Source: Scandinavium sp036495715 (GTDB taxonomy: Bacteria > Pseudomonadota > Gammaproteobacteria > Enterobacterales > Enterobacteriaceae). Taken from it: a stretch of DNA of 64,000 bases. How positions within the stretch are numbered: position 1 is the stretch's first letter; every line of letters starts with the position of its first letter. The position numbers and the translations under genes are program-made. The stretch covers positions 1 to 64,000 of the forward strand of contig DASXML010000062.1 in the NCBI GenBank assembly GCA_036495715.1, in the 5' to 3' direction. A model generated the notes under the pieces. It did not search any database. It worked only from the letters and a program-made list of their open reading frames with translations, and had not been told where the DNA came from. This document shows positions 17,677-25,925 of this stretch, piece after piece.

Positions 17677-19035
17677 ATGACCGACTTTCCTGCACAAACA
17701 CCTCTGGACCCACGTCAGCAAGCCGTTATCAAGAAGTTATTCCGTCGGCTGATCGTGTTTTTATTCATCCTGTTCGTTTTTTCCTACCTCGACCGCATCA
17801 ATATTGGTTTTGCTGGGCTGACAATGGGCAAAGATCTGGGCCTGAGCAGTACCATGTTTGGCCTCGCCACTACCCTGTTTTACGTGATGTATGTGATTTG
17901 CGGGATCCCCAGCAATATTATGTTAGGGATTGTCGGCGCACGCCGCTGGATTGCAGTACTGATGATTATCTGGGGCATTGCATCCACCGCAACCATGTTT
18001 GCCACCGGACCTAACAGTTTGTATGCCTTACGAATGCTGGTCGGGATTGCGGAAGCTGGTTTCTTGCCGGGTATGCTGTTGTATTTAACCTATTGGTTCC
18101 CTTCGCATTACCGCGCCCGTGCCAACGCGCTGTTTATGATTGCGATGCCGGTGACAATGGCGTTAGGCTCGCTCGCGTCAGGATACATTTTGAATATGGA
18201 CGGACTACTAAACCTGAAAGGTTGGCAGTGGCTGTTTCTGTTGGAAGGTTTCCCGTCAGTACTGCTGGGTCTGGTGGTGTGGTTCTGGCTGGATGACAGC
18301 CCATCAAAGGCCAAATGGCTGACCGCCGACGACAAAGTGTGCCTGAACGACATGCTGGAAGCCGATAAGCTAGCGTCAGAAAAAACACAAATCGCCGTCA
18401 ATAACTCACTGCTCCCACAGCGCAGCATGGCACGGGAGTTATTCACCCCGATAATCATTCTCTATACGCTCGCCTATTTCTGCTTGACCAATACGCTGAG
18501 TGCACTGAGCGTCTGGACGCCGCTGATTTTGCGCAGCTTTAACGAAACCAGCAGTAACGTGACCATCGGCCTGCTGAGCGCCATTCCGCAGGTGTGTACC
18601 ATCGTGGCGATGGTGTGGTGGAGCAAGCGTTCTGACCGACTTAACGAACGTAAAATCCATACTCTGCTGCCGTATTTGTTTGCTGCGGCGGGCTGGATGT
18701 TAACGGCGTCAAGCACCCATCCACTGTGGCAATTCAGCGGCATCGTGATGGCCTCAGCGGGTGCATTTGCCGCAATGGTGATTTTCTGGACCACGCCGGA
18801 TCGCTACATTTCTCTACGCGCTCGCGCGGTAGGGATTGCGGTGATCAATGCCACCGGAATGACAGGCGCAGCGCTCGGCCCATTATTGATGGGATGGATG
18901 AAAGACGTCACCGGAAACTTCAATGCCGGGATTTTTATGGTGGCCGGGTTCCTGGTGTTAGGGGCACTGATTATCGCGGTGATCCCAATGCGAAAAGTCA
19001 ATTCCCGCGAAGCGTCACCGTCATTGTCCACTTGA
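17677..19035 (+). CDS. ACS-family MFS transporter
   Basis: This 452-residue, 12-helix inner-membrane protein resembles the anion:cation symporter family (sugar acids, aromatic carboxylates). Helix 1 ends SYLDRINIGFAGLTM, the family signature. GGAG seven bases before ATG 17677 fixes the start; the in-frame ATG at 17620 has no site. It is transcribed away from iacR across a 250-base gap and followed 31 bases later by a GlxA-type regulator. It could import a carboxylate that the regulator senses. The substrate is unknown. Confidence 0.85.
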   Translation: MTDFPAQTPLDPRQQAVIKKLFRRLIVFLFILFVFSYLDRINIGFAGLTMGKDLGLSSTMFGLATTLFYVMYVICGIPSNIMLGIVGARRWIAVLMIIWGIASTATMFATGPNSLYALRMLVGIAEAGFLPGMLLYLTYWFPSHYRARANALFMIAMPVTMALGSLASGYILNMDGLLNLKGWQWLFLLEGFPSVLLGLVVWFWLDDSPSKAKWLTADDKVCLNDMLEADKLASEKTQIAVNNSLLPQRSMARELFTPIIILYTLAYFCLTNTLSALSVWTPLILRSFNETSSNVTIGLLSAIPQVCTIVAMVWWSKRSDRLNERKIHTLLPYLFAAAGWMLTASSTHPLWQFSGIVMASAGAFAAMVIFWTTPDRYISLRARAVGIAVINATGMTGAALGPLLMGWMKDVTGNFNAGIFMVAGFLVLGALIIAVIPMRKVNSREASPSLST

Positions 19036-19066
19036 CTTATTTTGCCAAAATTGTACTTTTCAGGAC

Positions 19067-20047
19067 ATGAAGAAAATCCTGATTATTGTTCCCGATGGCG
19101 GCATGCTGTTTGAGTCCGCCGGTATTGCTGACATTCTGATGCAGGCCAATCGCCTGCATCCGGAAGGCCCAGAGCAACCCTGTTATCACGTGGCACTTGC
19201 CACGACCCAGCCGCATCAGGTGATCCACGGCCAGTCGGGGTTAAACCTGCTGGCCGATCACCGCCTGCATGAGCTTGACCCGCGCGAGCCGTTCGACACC
19301 ATTCTCATTACCGGGCGTGGGCAAAATGAACTGGAAGCCATTGCGGTTGTCGACTGGCTGCATCTTGCCGCGCCACATGCCCGCCGTATTGCCTCCGTTT
19401 GTGGCGGCGCATTACTGCTGGCACAGGCCGGGCTGCTGGATGGCAGGCAAGCCACCACCCATTGGCGGCTGCTGGATACGCTGAAAACAGAATACCCGCA
19501 GGTGAACGTCGAAGCCGGGCCGCTGTTTATTCAGGACGGGCATATCTGGACCTCCGGCGGCGTCAGTTCCGGCTTTGATTTAACGCTGGCGCTGGTTGAA
19601 GACGATTACGGTTTCAGCCTTGCGCGCAATGTGGCCCAGGACATGGTGATGTACCTGCGTCGCCCCGGCGGGCAGCTACAGTTCAGCCGCTATAACCTGC
19701 GCCAGAATAACGTCAGTGGGCCGGTAGGCGAGTTACTGACGTGGATCCTCGATAACCTCACCGCCGATTTATGTGTCGAAAAACTGGCGGAAAAAGTCTC
19801 CATGAGCCCACGCAATTTTACCCGCGTCTTCACGCGCGAAACCGGCGCTTCCCCGGCGCGCTATGTGGCAGAAGCGCGTCTTTCTGCCGCCCGTCAACGG
19901 CTCGAACAAACCCATGACACACTGGACAGAATTGCCGAACAGACCGGTTTTGGCAGCAGTATCAATCTGCGCCGCTTATTTGAAAAACAGCTGCACCTGA
20001 CGCCGGGCGAATACCGCAAGCGCTTTCACTGCCGCAAAATGGCGTAA
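19067..20047 (+). CDS. GlxA-type AraC-family transcriptional regulator
   Basis: This 326-residue cytoplasmic regulator joins an N-terminal DJ-1/PfpI-like domain (about 1-180, with the Cys elbow ASVCGGALLLAQAG) to a C-terminal AraC DNA-binding domain with two helix-turn-helix motifs (about 220-320; PARYVAEARLSAARQRLE, IAEQTGFGSSINLRRLF). This is the FtrA/GlxA layout, usually activators of local catabolic or stress genes. Likely targets are the flanking MFS and gapC-like genes, but nothing in the sequence proves this. Confidence 0.85.
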   Translation: MKKILIIVPDGGMLFESAGIADILMQANRLHPEGPEQPCYHVALATTQPHQVIHGQSGLNLLADHRLHELDPREPFDTILITGRGQNELEAIAVVDWLHLAAPHARRIASVCGGALLLAQAGLLDGRQATTHWRLLDTLKTEYPQVNVEAGPLFIQDGHIWTSGGVSSGFDLTLALVEDDYGFSLARNVAQDMVMYLRRPGGQLQFSRYNLRQNNVSGPVGELLTWILDNLTADLCVEKLAEKVSMSPRNFTRVFTRETGASPARYVAEARLSAARQRLEQTHDTLDRIAEQTGFGSSINLRRLFEKQLHLTPGEYRKRFHCRKMA

Positions 20048-20125
20048 TGTGATCCTTTTTTGTCATTTACGCCAAAACCGCCCCACCCTACAGTAACGCC
20101 ATAGACAACAGAGAAGGAGTTGAAC

Positions 20126-21136
20126 ATGGTTAAGGTCGGTATTAACGGTTTTGGCAGGATCGGTCGTAACGTGCTGCGTGCGGCATTCGGTCATCCTGAT
20201 CTCCAGATAGTGGCGATCAACGATCTGACGGACAGCAAAACGCTGGCGCACCTGTTGAAATACGATTCGCTGCTGGGTACGTTTTCCGCCAGCGTCGAAG
20301 CCGCCGAAGGGCAACTGCGGGTAAACGGTCAGCCAATCACCGTTTTCAGCGAACGTGACCCGGCAAACATTCCGTGGCGCAACGTAGGCGTCGATATCGT
20401 GATTGAAGCCACCGGGTTCTTCACCGATCGCGAAAAAGCGGCAGTGCATATCCACAGCGGCGGCGCGAAACGCGTCATCATCTCCGCGCCGGGTAAAAAT
20501 GACGATTTAACGGTGGTGATGGGCGTTAACCATCATCTGTATGACCCGCAGAAACATTCGGTGGTCAGCAACGGCAGTTGCACCACCAATGGTCTGGCTC
20601 CGGCGGCGCAGGTGTTGCATCAGCAGTTCGGCATTAAACACGGCCTGATGAACACCACCCACGCCTACACCAACAGCCAGGTATTGCACGACCAGCCGGA
20701 GAAAGATTTGCGTGGCGCACGTGCGGCGGCGCTGTCCATCGTGCCTTACTCCAGCGGGGCGGCGAAAGCACTGGGTAAAGTCATCCCCGAACTGGATGGT
20801 CGTTTAACGGGTTATTCGCTGCGAGTGCCCGTCCCGGTGGTATCGATTGTCGATTTAACCGTAACGCTTGAACGTGACGTGACGGCAGAAGACGTCAATG
20901 AAGCTTTCCGTCAGGCTGCCGCGTCCGGTCCCTTGAAAGGCATCCTGGGCTACAGCGATGAACCGCTGGTGTCGAGCGATTATCAGGGCGACCCGCGCTC
21001 TTCGATTATTGATGGCCTGTCGACGCTGGTGATTGGTGGCAACATGGTTAAAATTCTCGCCTGGTATGACAACGAATGGGGCTTCTCCAATCGCCTCGTC
21101 GATCTGGCATTACTGATGGCGCAAAACGAGCAATAA
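20126..21136 (+). CDS. gapC: GapC-type glyceraldehyde-3-phosphate dehydrogenase, variant active site
   Basis: This 336-residue protein is of normal GAPDH length, with the Rossmann start VKVGINGFGRIGRN and an Asp after strand 2 (AINDLTD), which predicts NAD preference. The catalytic Cys is present but the motif reads SNGSCTTNG instead of SNASCTTNC. The His segment reads NTTHAYTNSQ rather than TTVHAYT, and the phosphate site reads VPYSSGAAKA. It is intact here, whereas E. coli K-12 gapC is a pseudogene. GAAGGAG precedes ATG 20126. Substrate specificity could differ from glyceraldehyde-3-phosphate. Confidence 0.8.
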   Translation: MVKVGINGFGRIGRNVLRAAFGHPDLQIVAINDLTDSKTLAHLLKYDSLLGTFSASVEAAEGQLRVNGQPITVFSERDPANIPWRNVGVDIVIEATGFFTDREKAAVHIHSGGAKRVIISAPGKNDDLTVVMGVNHHLYDPQKHSVVSNGSCTTNGLAPAAQVLHQQFGIKHGLMNTTHAYTNSQVLHDQPEKDLRGARAAALSIVPYSSGAAKALGKVIPELDGRLTGYSLRVPVPVVSIVDLTVTLERDVTAEDVNEAFRQAAASGPLKGILGYSDEPLVSSDYQGDPRSSIIDGLSTLVIGGNMVKILAWYDNEWGFSNRLVDLALLMAQNEQ

Positions 21137-21476
21137 TTCACACCATGAATGACTCCCGGACGCGCCGGGAGTCACCTTCCCCGCTAATTCCCTTTCCATC
21201 CAGTCCCGACAAAAATCCTCACTCACCCGTTCCTTCGCTTATAAATCAAACCGATGCAGCATAAATATCCGTGTAATCAGCATTGTATTGTTAATCAGGC
21301 TATGTAAAATCATCCTATTCGTGCTAAACACTTGTTAAATATTTAATTGAATCCCGGGTCAGGATGTTGTTCGCTCGGTGACTTGCTCCCTGTGCGTGGT
21401 CCACGCCATGAGTCATCTCTGTGTTGTCACTCCACCATGACCATTGGGCATCACCCGATTTGCAGGGAACGTCATA
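21137..21476. other. Gap between gapC and the SH3 lipoprotein gene
   Basis: These 340 bases contain no convincing gene. A perfect hairpin (21151-21173, GACTCCCGG and CCGGGAGTC with a five-base loop) lies 15 bases after gapC and may end its transcript, although it lacks a T-run. The AT-rich 21250-21345 part likely holds the promoter of the next three genes. Confidence 0.5.
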
Positions 21477-21974
21477 ATGAAATTGCGAAATTTATTGCCT
21501 CTTTTGGTCGTGACCGTGCTGGTTGGCTGTAAAGCCCCTACGCCGAAAATGACTGACGACACGCTGGTCACCAGCCAGATAAACGGCGTCACGCTCACTC
21601 ACCGTTATATCGTTGCCGCGCCAACGGAATTTACGCCTGTTAACGCCAGTTACCGTGCGCTGTATGCCGGTTCGGTGATGAACACCCCTGATTTTGGCGG
21701 CAAGGTATTGAGCGAACTGGAAAACGGCAAAACGTATACCGTACTCGGCAGCGTCGACCACGACTGGCTGGCGATTGCGCAAGAAGATAAACCGGAACTG
21801 ATTGGCTACGTGCCGCCGCGCGCGCTGGTCAAAAGCGAGCTGTACACGCAAACGCTGAAGAAAGATCGCCCACGCGCCCGCAAAGGCAGCAGTAAAAAAG
21901 CCACCTGCGTGAACGTCGACAGCAACAGCAAAGCCTGTCAGAACGCGAACAGCGGAACCTGGATTATTAACTAA
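21477..21974 (+). CDS. SH3-domain lipoprotein of a three-gene envelope module
   Basis: This 165-residue lipoprotein has the lipobox LVGC with Cys18. After it comes a bacterial SH3-like beta domain (about 55-115) and a basic, Cys-containing tail (KKDRPRARKGSSKK, then two Cys). It probably faces the periplasm. Bacterial SH3 domains often bind cell wall or peptides. It is followed by a secreted protein and a membrane pseudokinase in the same direction. Function unknown. ATG 21477 gives a proper signal sequence; the earlier in-frame start does not. Confidence 0.75.
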   Translation: MKLRNLLPLLVVTVLVGCKAPTPKMTDDTLVTSQINGVTLTHRYIVAAPTEFTPVNASYRALYAGSVMNTPDFGGKVLSELENGKTYTVLGSVDHDWLAIAQEDKPELIGYVPPRALVKSELYTQTLKKDRPRARKGSSKKATCVNVDSNSKACQNANSGTWIIN

Positions 21975-22031
21975 TCTTTAGCCTGTTCCTCGTTTCTGTT
22001 TACCCGTTTTTGAGATGCATAAAGGAAATCT

Positions 22032-22982
22032 ATGAAACTCTGGCTTTCAGGTGTGGCGTTGCTGCTGGCATCTTCGACCGTATGGGCAGAGAACTACCGT
22101 TTTGTGCAGTCGCCCTCGCAGAAGCTGGATATCTGGATCGACAACATAAAGAGCAATTCGCCGCAGAACTGGTGCGCGAAAGAGCTGCCGCTGCGTATCG
22201 TTGCCAACGGCGATCAAAATCCGTCGATACTGACCGGTTTTATGCCACGTCTTGGCACACTGCTGGAAAGCCAGTGTTCAACGCTGCAACGGGTTCACTG
22301 GCGAATGGAAGATCCACAGGGCGCGATGCTGGCTTTTGGCACCGCCGACAGGGATAACGACTGGGATGTAAAAGTGACCCCAATAGCCGCCGGGGAAACG
22401 ATGCCACAGCCACTAACCGCAGACCAATCCTCACCTGCCGACCGCACGCCATGGCAGGAATTCACCTTGCAGGATGGCTGTCATTTGCGCACCTTCTGGG
22501 CCGCCAATGCAGGCGCCTCCGCGCTGTTTATTCCCGAAGGCAAGTGTGAAAAAGGCGGCTGGCTGAGCGGTCGCAGCGACGTCATTCAAAGTGGTAGCGC
22601 GGGTGAAAAACACCTGCAAATGACCTTCGTGCACGGCTTCCCGGTCAGCGGCCTGCGCAACGGCGTCGATGCAGACGATCTGCTGATCACCACGCTGAAT
22701 AATGAGCGGATGGTAGTCAGCAACGAAAAAGCACCGCAAAGCTGGATGATCCTGCCGTACAAACCTGAACTCAACGCCTGGGCGGCCAGCGGCATGATTG
22801 CCGTTAAAGTGCCGCGCGAAATGGCGATGGATGAAGCCAGTCTGCAAACGCAACTGAATCAAGTGCGTAAGGCCTGGGCAGGCTGGCTGGAGCCGAAATC
22901 CCCTATTACCCTGCTGTTGGTCGATTCGCTGCAAACGCAGTTACGCGATCCGGCGGTCGGTGCATGGCGCACGCAGAATTGA
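22032..22982 (+). CDS. Secreted protein of unknown function
   Basis: This 316-residue protein has a signal peptide (cleavage after residue 19, TVWA) and four Cys in the mature part (WCAKE, SQCST, DGCHL, GKCEK) that could form two disulfides. I do not recognise the family. It is probably a periplasmic protein working with the lipoprotein before it and the pseudokinase after it, since gaps are 57 and 31 bases. AAAGGAAATCT precedes the ATG. Confidence 0.65.
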   Translation: MKLWLSGVALLLASSTVWAENYRFVQSPSQKLDIWIDNIKSNSPQNWCAKELPLRIVANGDQNPSILTGFMPRLGTLLESQCSTLQRVHWRMEDPQGAMLAFGTADRDNDWDVKVTPIAAGETMPQPLTADQSSPADRTPWQEFTLQDGCHLRTFWAANAGASALFIPEGKCEKGGWLSGRSDVIQSGSAGEKHLQMTFVHGFPVSGLRNGVDADDLLITTLNNERMVVSNEKAPQSWMILPYKPELNAWAASGMIAVKVPREMAMDEASLQTQLNQVRKAWAGWLEPKSPITLLLVDSLQTQLRDPAVGAWRTQN

Positions 22983-23013
22983 TCTTGTCACTTATTGAGC
23001 AGAGATCCGTAGC

Positions 23014-24387
23014 ATGACAGATAACGATTACACACAGCGACCTCCCGACGCTCTGCCGCCAGGTTATCGTTTTGACGAGTTTGAGATCCAGGATGTCATT
23101 GACGCCAGTAATGACAACATCGTCTATCGCGCGCTGGATCATCAGCTTGAGCGTCAGGTCGCCATTCGTGAGTTTTTGCCGCGTACTCTGATGGTTCGCA
23201 GTGAAACTCAGCGCCTGTTGCCGCGCAGTAAACAGGACCAGTCAGCGTTCAGCGCCGGTCTTGAGGGCTTTATCCATGAGGCTCGTCAGCTTGCGCACCT
23301 GAATCACCCGAACGTGGTGCAAATCCTGCGTTTCTGGACCTACAACGAAACGGCCTACGCCGCGACGCCGGTGTACAGCGGTATGACGCTGGCAGAACTT
23401 TTCCAGCAGCATCCGGAACGTATTAACGAAGCGTGGCTGCGTCGGATGTTACCGATGATCTGCGGAGCACTGGCGGCGCTGCATGACAAAGGATTTATCC
23501 ATTGTCGCCTGTCACTCAATAGCATCCAGATTCAGGATAACGGCCTGCCGCTGCTGCTCGAATTTGGTGCGCTACGTCAAAGTGGCGGTGAGAACGGCGA
23601 GGTCAACAAAACGCTGCTGCATCCGGGGTTCACGCCGCTGGAGCAATATTCTGACGACGTCGATAACCCATCCGGCCCGTGGACCGATATCTACTCGCTC
23701 GGCGCGATCCTCTACACGTTAATAACCGGTTCGCGCCCGCCCGCCAGCGTCACGCGCACGATTCAGGACAACTGTGTGCCATTGACGGAAAGCCAGCCGG
23801 ACGGTTATTCACAGGCGTTGTTACAGGCCATCGACAGCACGCTGGCGTTAAGACCGGAAGACAGGCCGCAAAGCATTGCTGAATTTACCGCGCTTGCCGG
23901 GCTCCCGTTGAACGAGGCCAGCCCTGCGCCGGCGGTAAGCCAGACAGGTTCCATGCTGGTCCCCGTTGATCCGCAGCCTGAAGCTGAAACAACCGCTATT
24001 CCCTGGTGGAAAAAACAGCGCTCGCCGCTGCAAATTGCCGCGGGTGTGGTGGTCGGTCTGATTGCTGGAGGATTGCTGTTCGGTCGCGGGAGTTCAACGG
24101 ATGCGCCGCGCACCGCTTCGGTGACGGGCGCAGTATCAACCGAGCCCACCGCCAAACCGATGAGCAGCAGCGCCGCCCTCGCCCGGGTTTATATTCGGGT
24201 CAATGAAGGCGACCAATTGGAAGTGAACGGCAAGGCGCAGAAAACGCCGACGCCGGTAAACGGTTACGCGTCGGTGCAATTTTCACCGGGAGAGTACACG
24301 ATCGCGCTTCGCAATGGAGAGCAGACACGCACCGCCAATATCAAGGTTGATAAACCGGGTACGTGGTTGTTGAATCCTCAACCTTAG
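23014..24387 (+). CDS. Membrane-anchored pseudokinase with PEGA-like periplasmic domain
   Basis: This 457-residue protein has a cytoplasmic Hanks-type kinase fold (about 20-295), a linker, one membrane helix (about 341-357) and a PEGA-like beta domain outside (about 388-457, PTPVNGYASVQFSPGEY). The catalytic residues are gone. VAIK is VAIR (Arg52), HRD is HCR (163-165), DFG is EFG (183-185), and the glycine loop is absent. Glu89, Asn169 and Asp225 (DIYSLGA) and the GFTPLEQY activation end remain, so the fold is kept. It probably signals or scaffolds across the inner membrane rather than phosphorylating. Confidence 0.8.
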   Translation: MTDNDYTQRPPDALPPGYRFDEFEIQDVIDASNDNIVYRALDHQLERQVAIREFLPRTLMVRSETQRLLPRSKQDQSAFSAGLEGFIHEARQLAHLNHPNVVQILRFWTYNETAYAATPVYSGMTLAELFQQHPERINEAWLRRMLPMICGALAALHDKGFIHCRLSLNSIQIQDNGLPLLLEFGALRQSGGENGEVNKTLLHPGFTPLEQYSDDVDNPSGPWTDIYSLGAILYTLITGSRPPASVTRTIQDNCVPLTESQPDGYSQALLQAIDSTLALRPEDRPQSIAEFTALAGLPLNEASPAPAVSQTGSMLVPVDPQPEAETTAIPWWKKQRSPLQIAAGVVVGLIAGGLLFGRGSSTDAPRTASVTGAVSTEPTAKPMSSSAALARVYIRVNEGDQLEVNGKAQKTPTPVNGYASVQFSPGEYTIALRNGEQTRTANIKVDKPGTWLLNPQP

Positions 24388-24401
24388 TCGTAAAACCTTT
24401 T

Positions 24402-24481
24402 GCCCGGCGGCATCATAGCCTGCCGGGCCAACCCTCTAAAACCCAATCCCGTAGGCCCGCGCAAGCGCAGCGCCGCCGGGC
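24402..24481. repeat. Pair of REP elements (BIME-like)
   Basis: Two GC-rich palindromic units lie between the pseudokinase and the permease gene. One is GCCCGGC ... GCCGGGC (24402-24427). The other, inverted, is GTAGGCCCGCGCAAGCGCAG and following bases (24451-24481). This sequence type is typical of enterobacterial intergenic REPs and may also end convergent transcription. Confidence 0.8.
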
Positions 24482-24490
24482 ATTCTTCTC

Positions 24491-25915
24491 TTACGGGTAC
24501 ACCGTCTGCTTCGGTAACGCGCGGCGGTCCAGCTTACGCAAGCCGATATACAGCAGCGCAGTGCCAAACCAGCCGATAATCCACGACACGTCATTGCCCG
24601 CGAAAATCCACGTCAGCGAACCGTGGAACAGCGGGTTTTCGATGAACGGCAGCTGAATAAGCACCCCAATCACATACACGCCAATACCAAAAAAGTTCCA
24701 GTAACCGTAGCGCGCTTTCGGGTCAAACAGCGCCGGAATATCGACCTGCTGACGGGAAATCAGGTAGTAATCGCTCAGGCTGATAGCACTCCACGGCACG
24801 AAGAAAGCCAGCAGGAATAACAGGAAATGCGTGAAGTGTTTTAAGAACGCCGGTTCGCTCAGCAGCGCTATCACACAGGAAATCGCCACCATCAGCACCA
24901 CGAAAATCACCCGCGTTTTCTGGCTCAACGTCACCTGCTGGCGGAAACCGGACACAATGGTGGTCAGCGACATAAAGCTGCCGTACGCGTTCAGCGTCGT
25001 GAAGGTGATTTTGCCAAAGCAGATGGCGAAATAAATCACCATCGCCATCACTTCACTTTTACCTAAGCCCACGATGTAGCTCACTTCATGGCCCGGAAAC
25101 GCGCTTCCGGCGATGGCGGCAGCGATCACGCCGAGGGTCATGGATGCCTGGGTGCCTAATACCGTGCCGCTAAATACCGCGAAGAAGGTCTTTTTGCCGG
25201 AAACATCACGCGGCAAATAACGCGAGTAGTCAGAAACGTAGGGGCAAAACGCGATTTGCCACGATGACGACAGCGACACCGCCAGCAGGAAATTCGGCAA
25301 CGTGAAATGGTTATTCTGCGCGATGGTCGCGAAATCAGTCGCCAGCAGCAGCGACACGAACAGCCAGGCAAACGCCAGCACGCCGACGATACTCGCCACT
25401 TTGCCGAGTTTATGAATGACTTTATAACCCAGCACCGCAATGACGATGATTATTGCGCTGAAGATGACCATCCCTGCTTCGTTGCTGACCGACAGCAGTT
25501 TCGCCATCGCCTGCCCCGCCAGCACCGTGCCGCTGGCAGAAAAGCCCACGTACATGACGCACACCAGCGCCAGCGGGATAACCGCACCGAACACGCCGAA
25601 CTGCGCGCGGCTGATGATCATCTGCGGCAGGCCGAGACGCGGCCCCTGCAACGCGTGCAGCGACATCACCGCCGCCCCCAAAATTTGCCCCACCAGCAGA
25701 CCTATCAGCGACCATACGACATCGCCACCCAACACCACCGCCAACGCGCCGGTGACGATCGCCGTTATCTGTAAATTACCGCCGAACCACAGCGTGAACT
25801 GGCTGAAAATGTGGCCGTGACGCTCGTTATCCGGGATGTAATCAATGGAGCGCGTTTCGCTGATCCGCGCGTTGTTACTGCCAGCCTGCTCGTCGGTCGA
25901 AGAAAATGAAGACAT
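24491..25915 (-). CDS. NCS1-family permease, CodB-like, hut-linked
   Basis: This 474-residue, 12-helix inner-membrane protein is of the nucleobase:cation symporter-1 family (purine/cytosine permease type). Its core includes GLLVGQILGAAVMSLHALQGPRLGLPQMI and FCPYVSDYSRYLP. It lies 10 bases after the hutH-like gene. NCS1 permeases found beside hut genes in pseudomonads are candidate urocanate or histidine carriers, so an imidazole compound is likely here. The start MSSFSSTDEQ at 25915 is chosen. The upstream open frame is hutH antisense noise. Confidence 0.82.
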   Translation of the reverse strand: MSSFSSTDEQAGSNNARISETRSIDYIPDNERHGHIFSQFTLWFGGNLQITAIVTGALAVVLGGDVVWSLIGLLVGQILGAAVMSLHALQGPRLGLPQMIISRAQFGVFGAVIPLALVCVMYVGFSASGTVLAGQAMAKLLSVSNEAGMVIFSAIIIVIAVLGYKVIHKLGKVASIVGVLAFAWLFVSLLLATDFATIAQNNHFTLPNFLLAVSLSSSWQIAFCPYVSDYSRYLPRDVSGKKTFFAVFSGTVLGTQASMTLGVIAAAIAGSAFPGHEVSYIVGLGKSEVMAMVIYFAICFGKITFTTLNAYGSFMSLTTIVSGFRQQVTLSQKTRVIFVVLMVAISCVIALLSEPAFLKHFTHFLLFLLAFFVPWSAISLSDYYLISRQQVDIPALFDPKARYGYWNFFGIGVYVIGVLIQLPFIENPLFHGSLTWIFAGNDVSWIIGWFGTALLYIGLRKLDRRALPKQTVYP

Positions 25916-25925
25916 AGATGCCTCG

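Noticed and set aside
23014..24387. Active Ser/Thr kinase
   Set aside because: The ATP-binding Lys, catalytic Asp and DFG Asp are all substituted and the glycine loop is missing.
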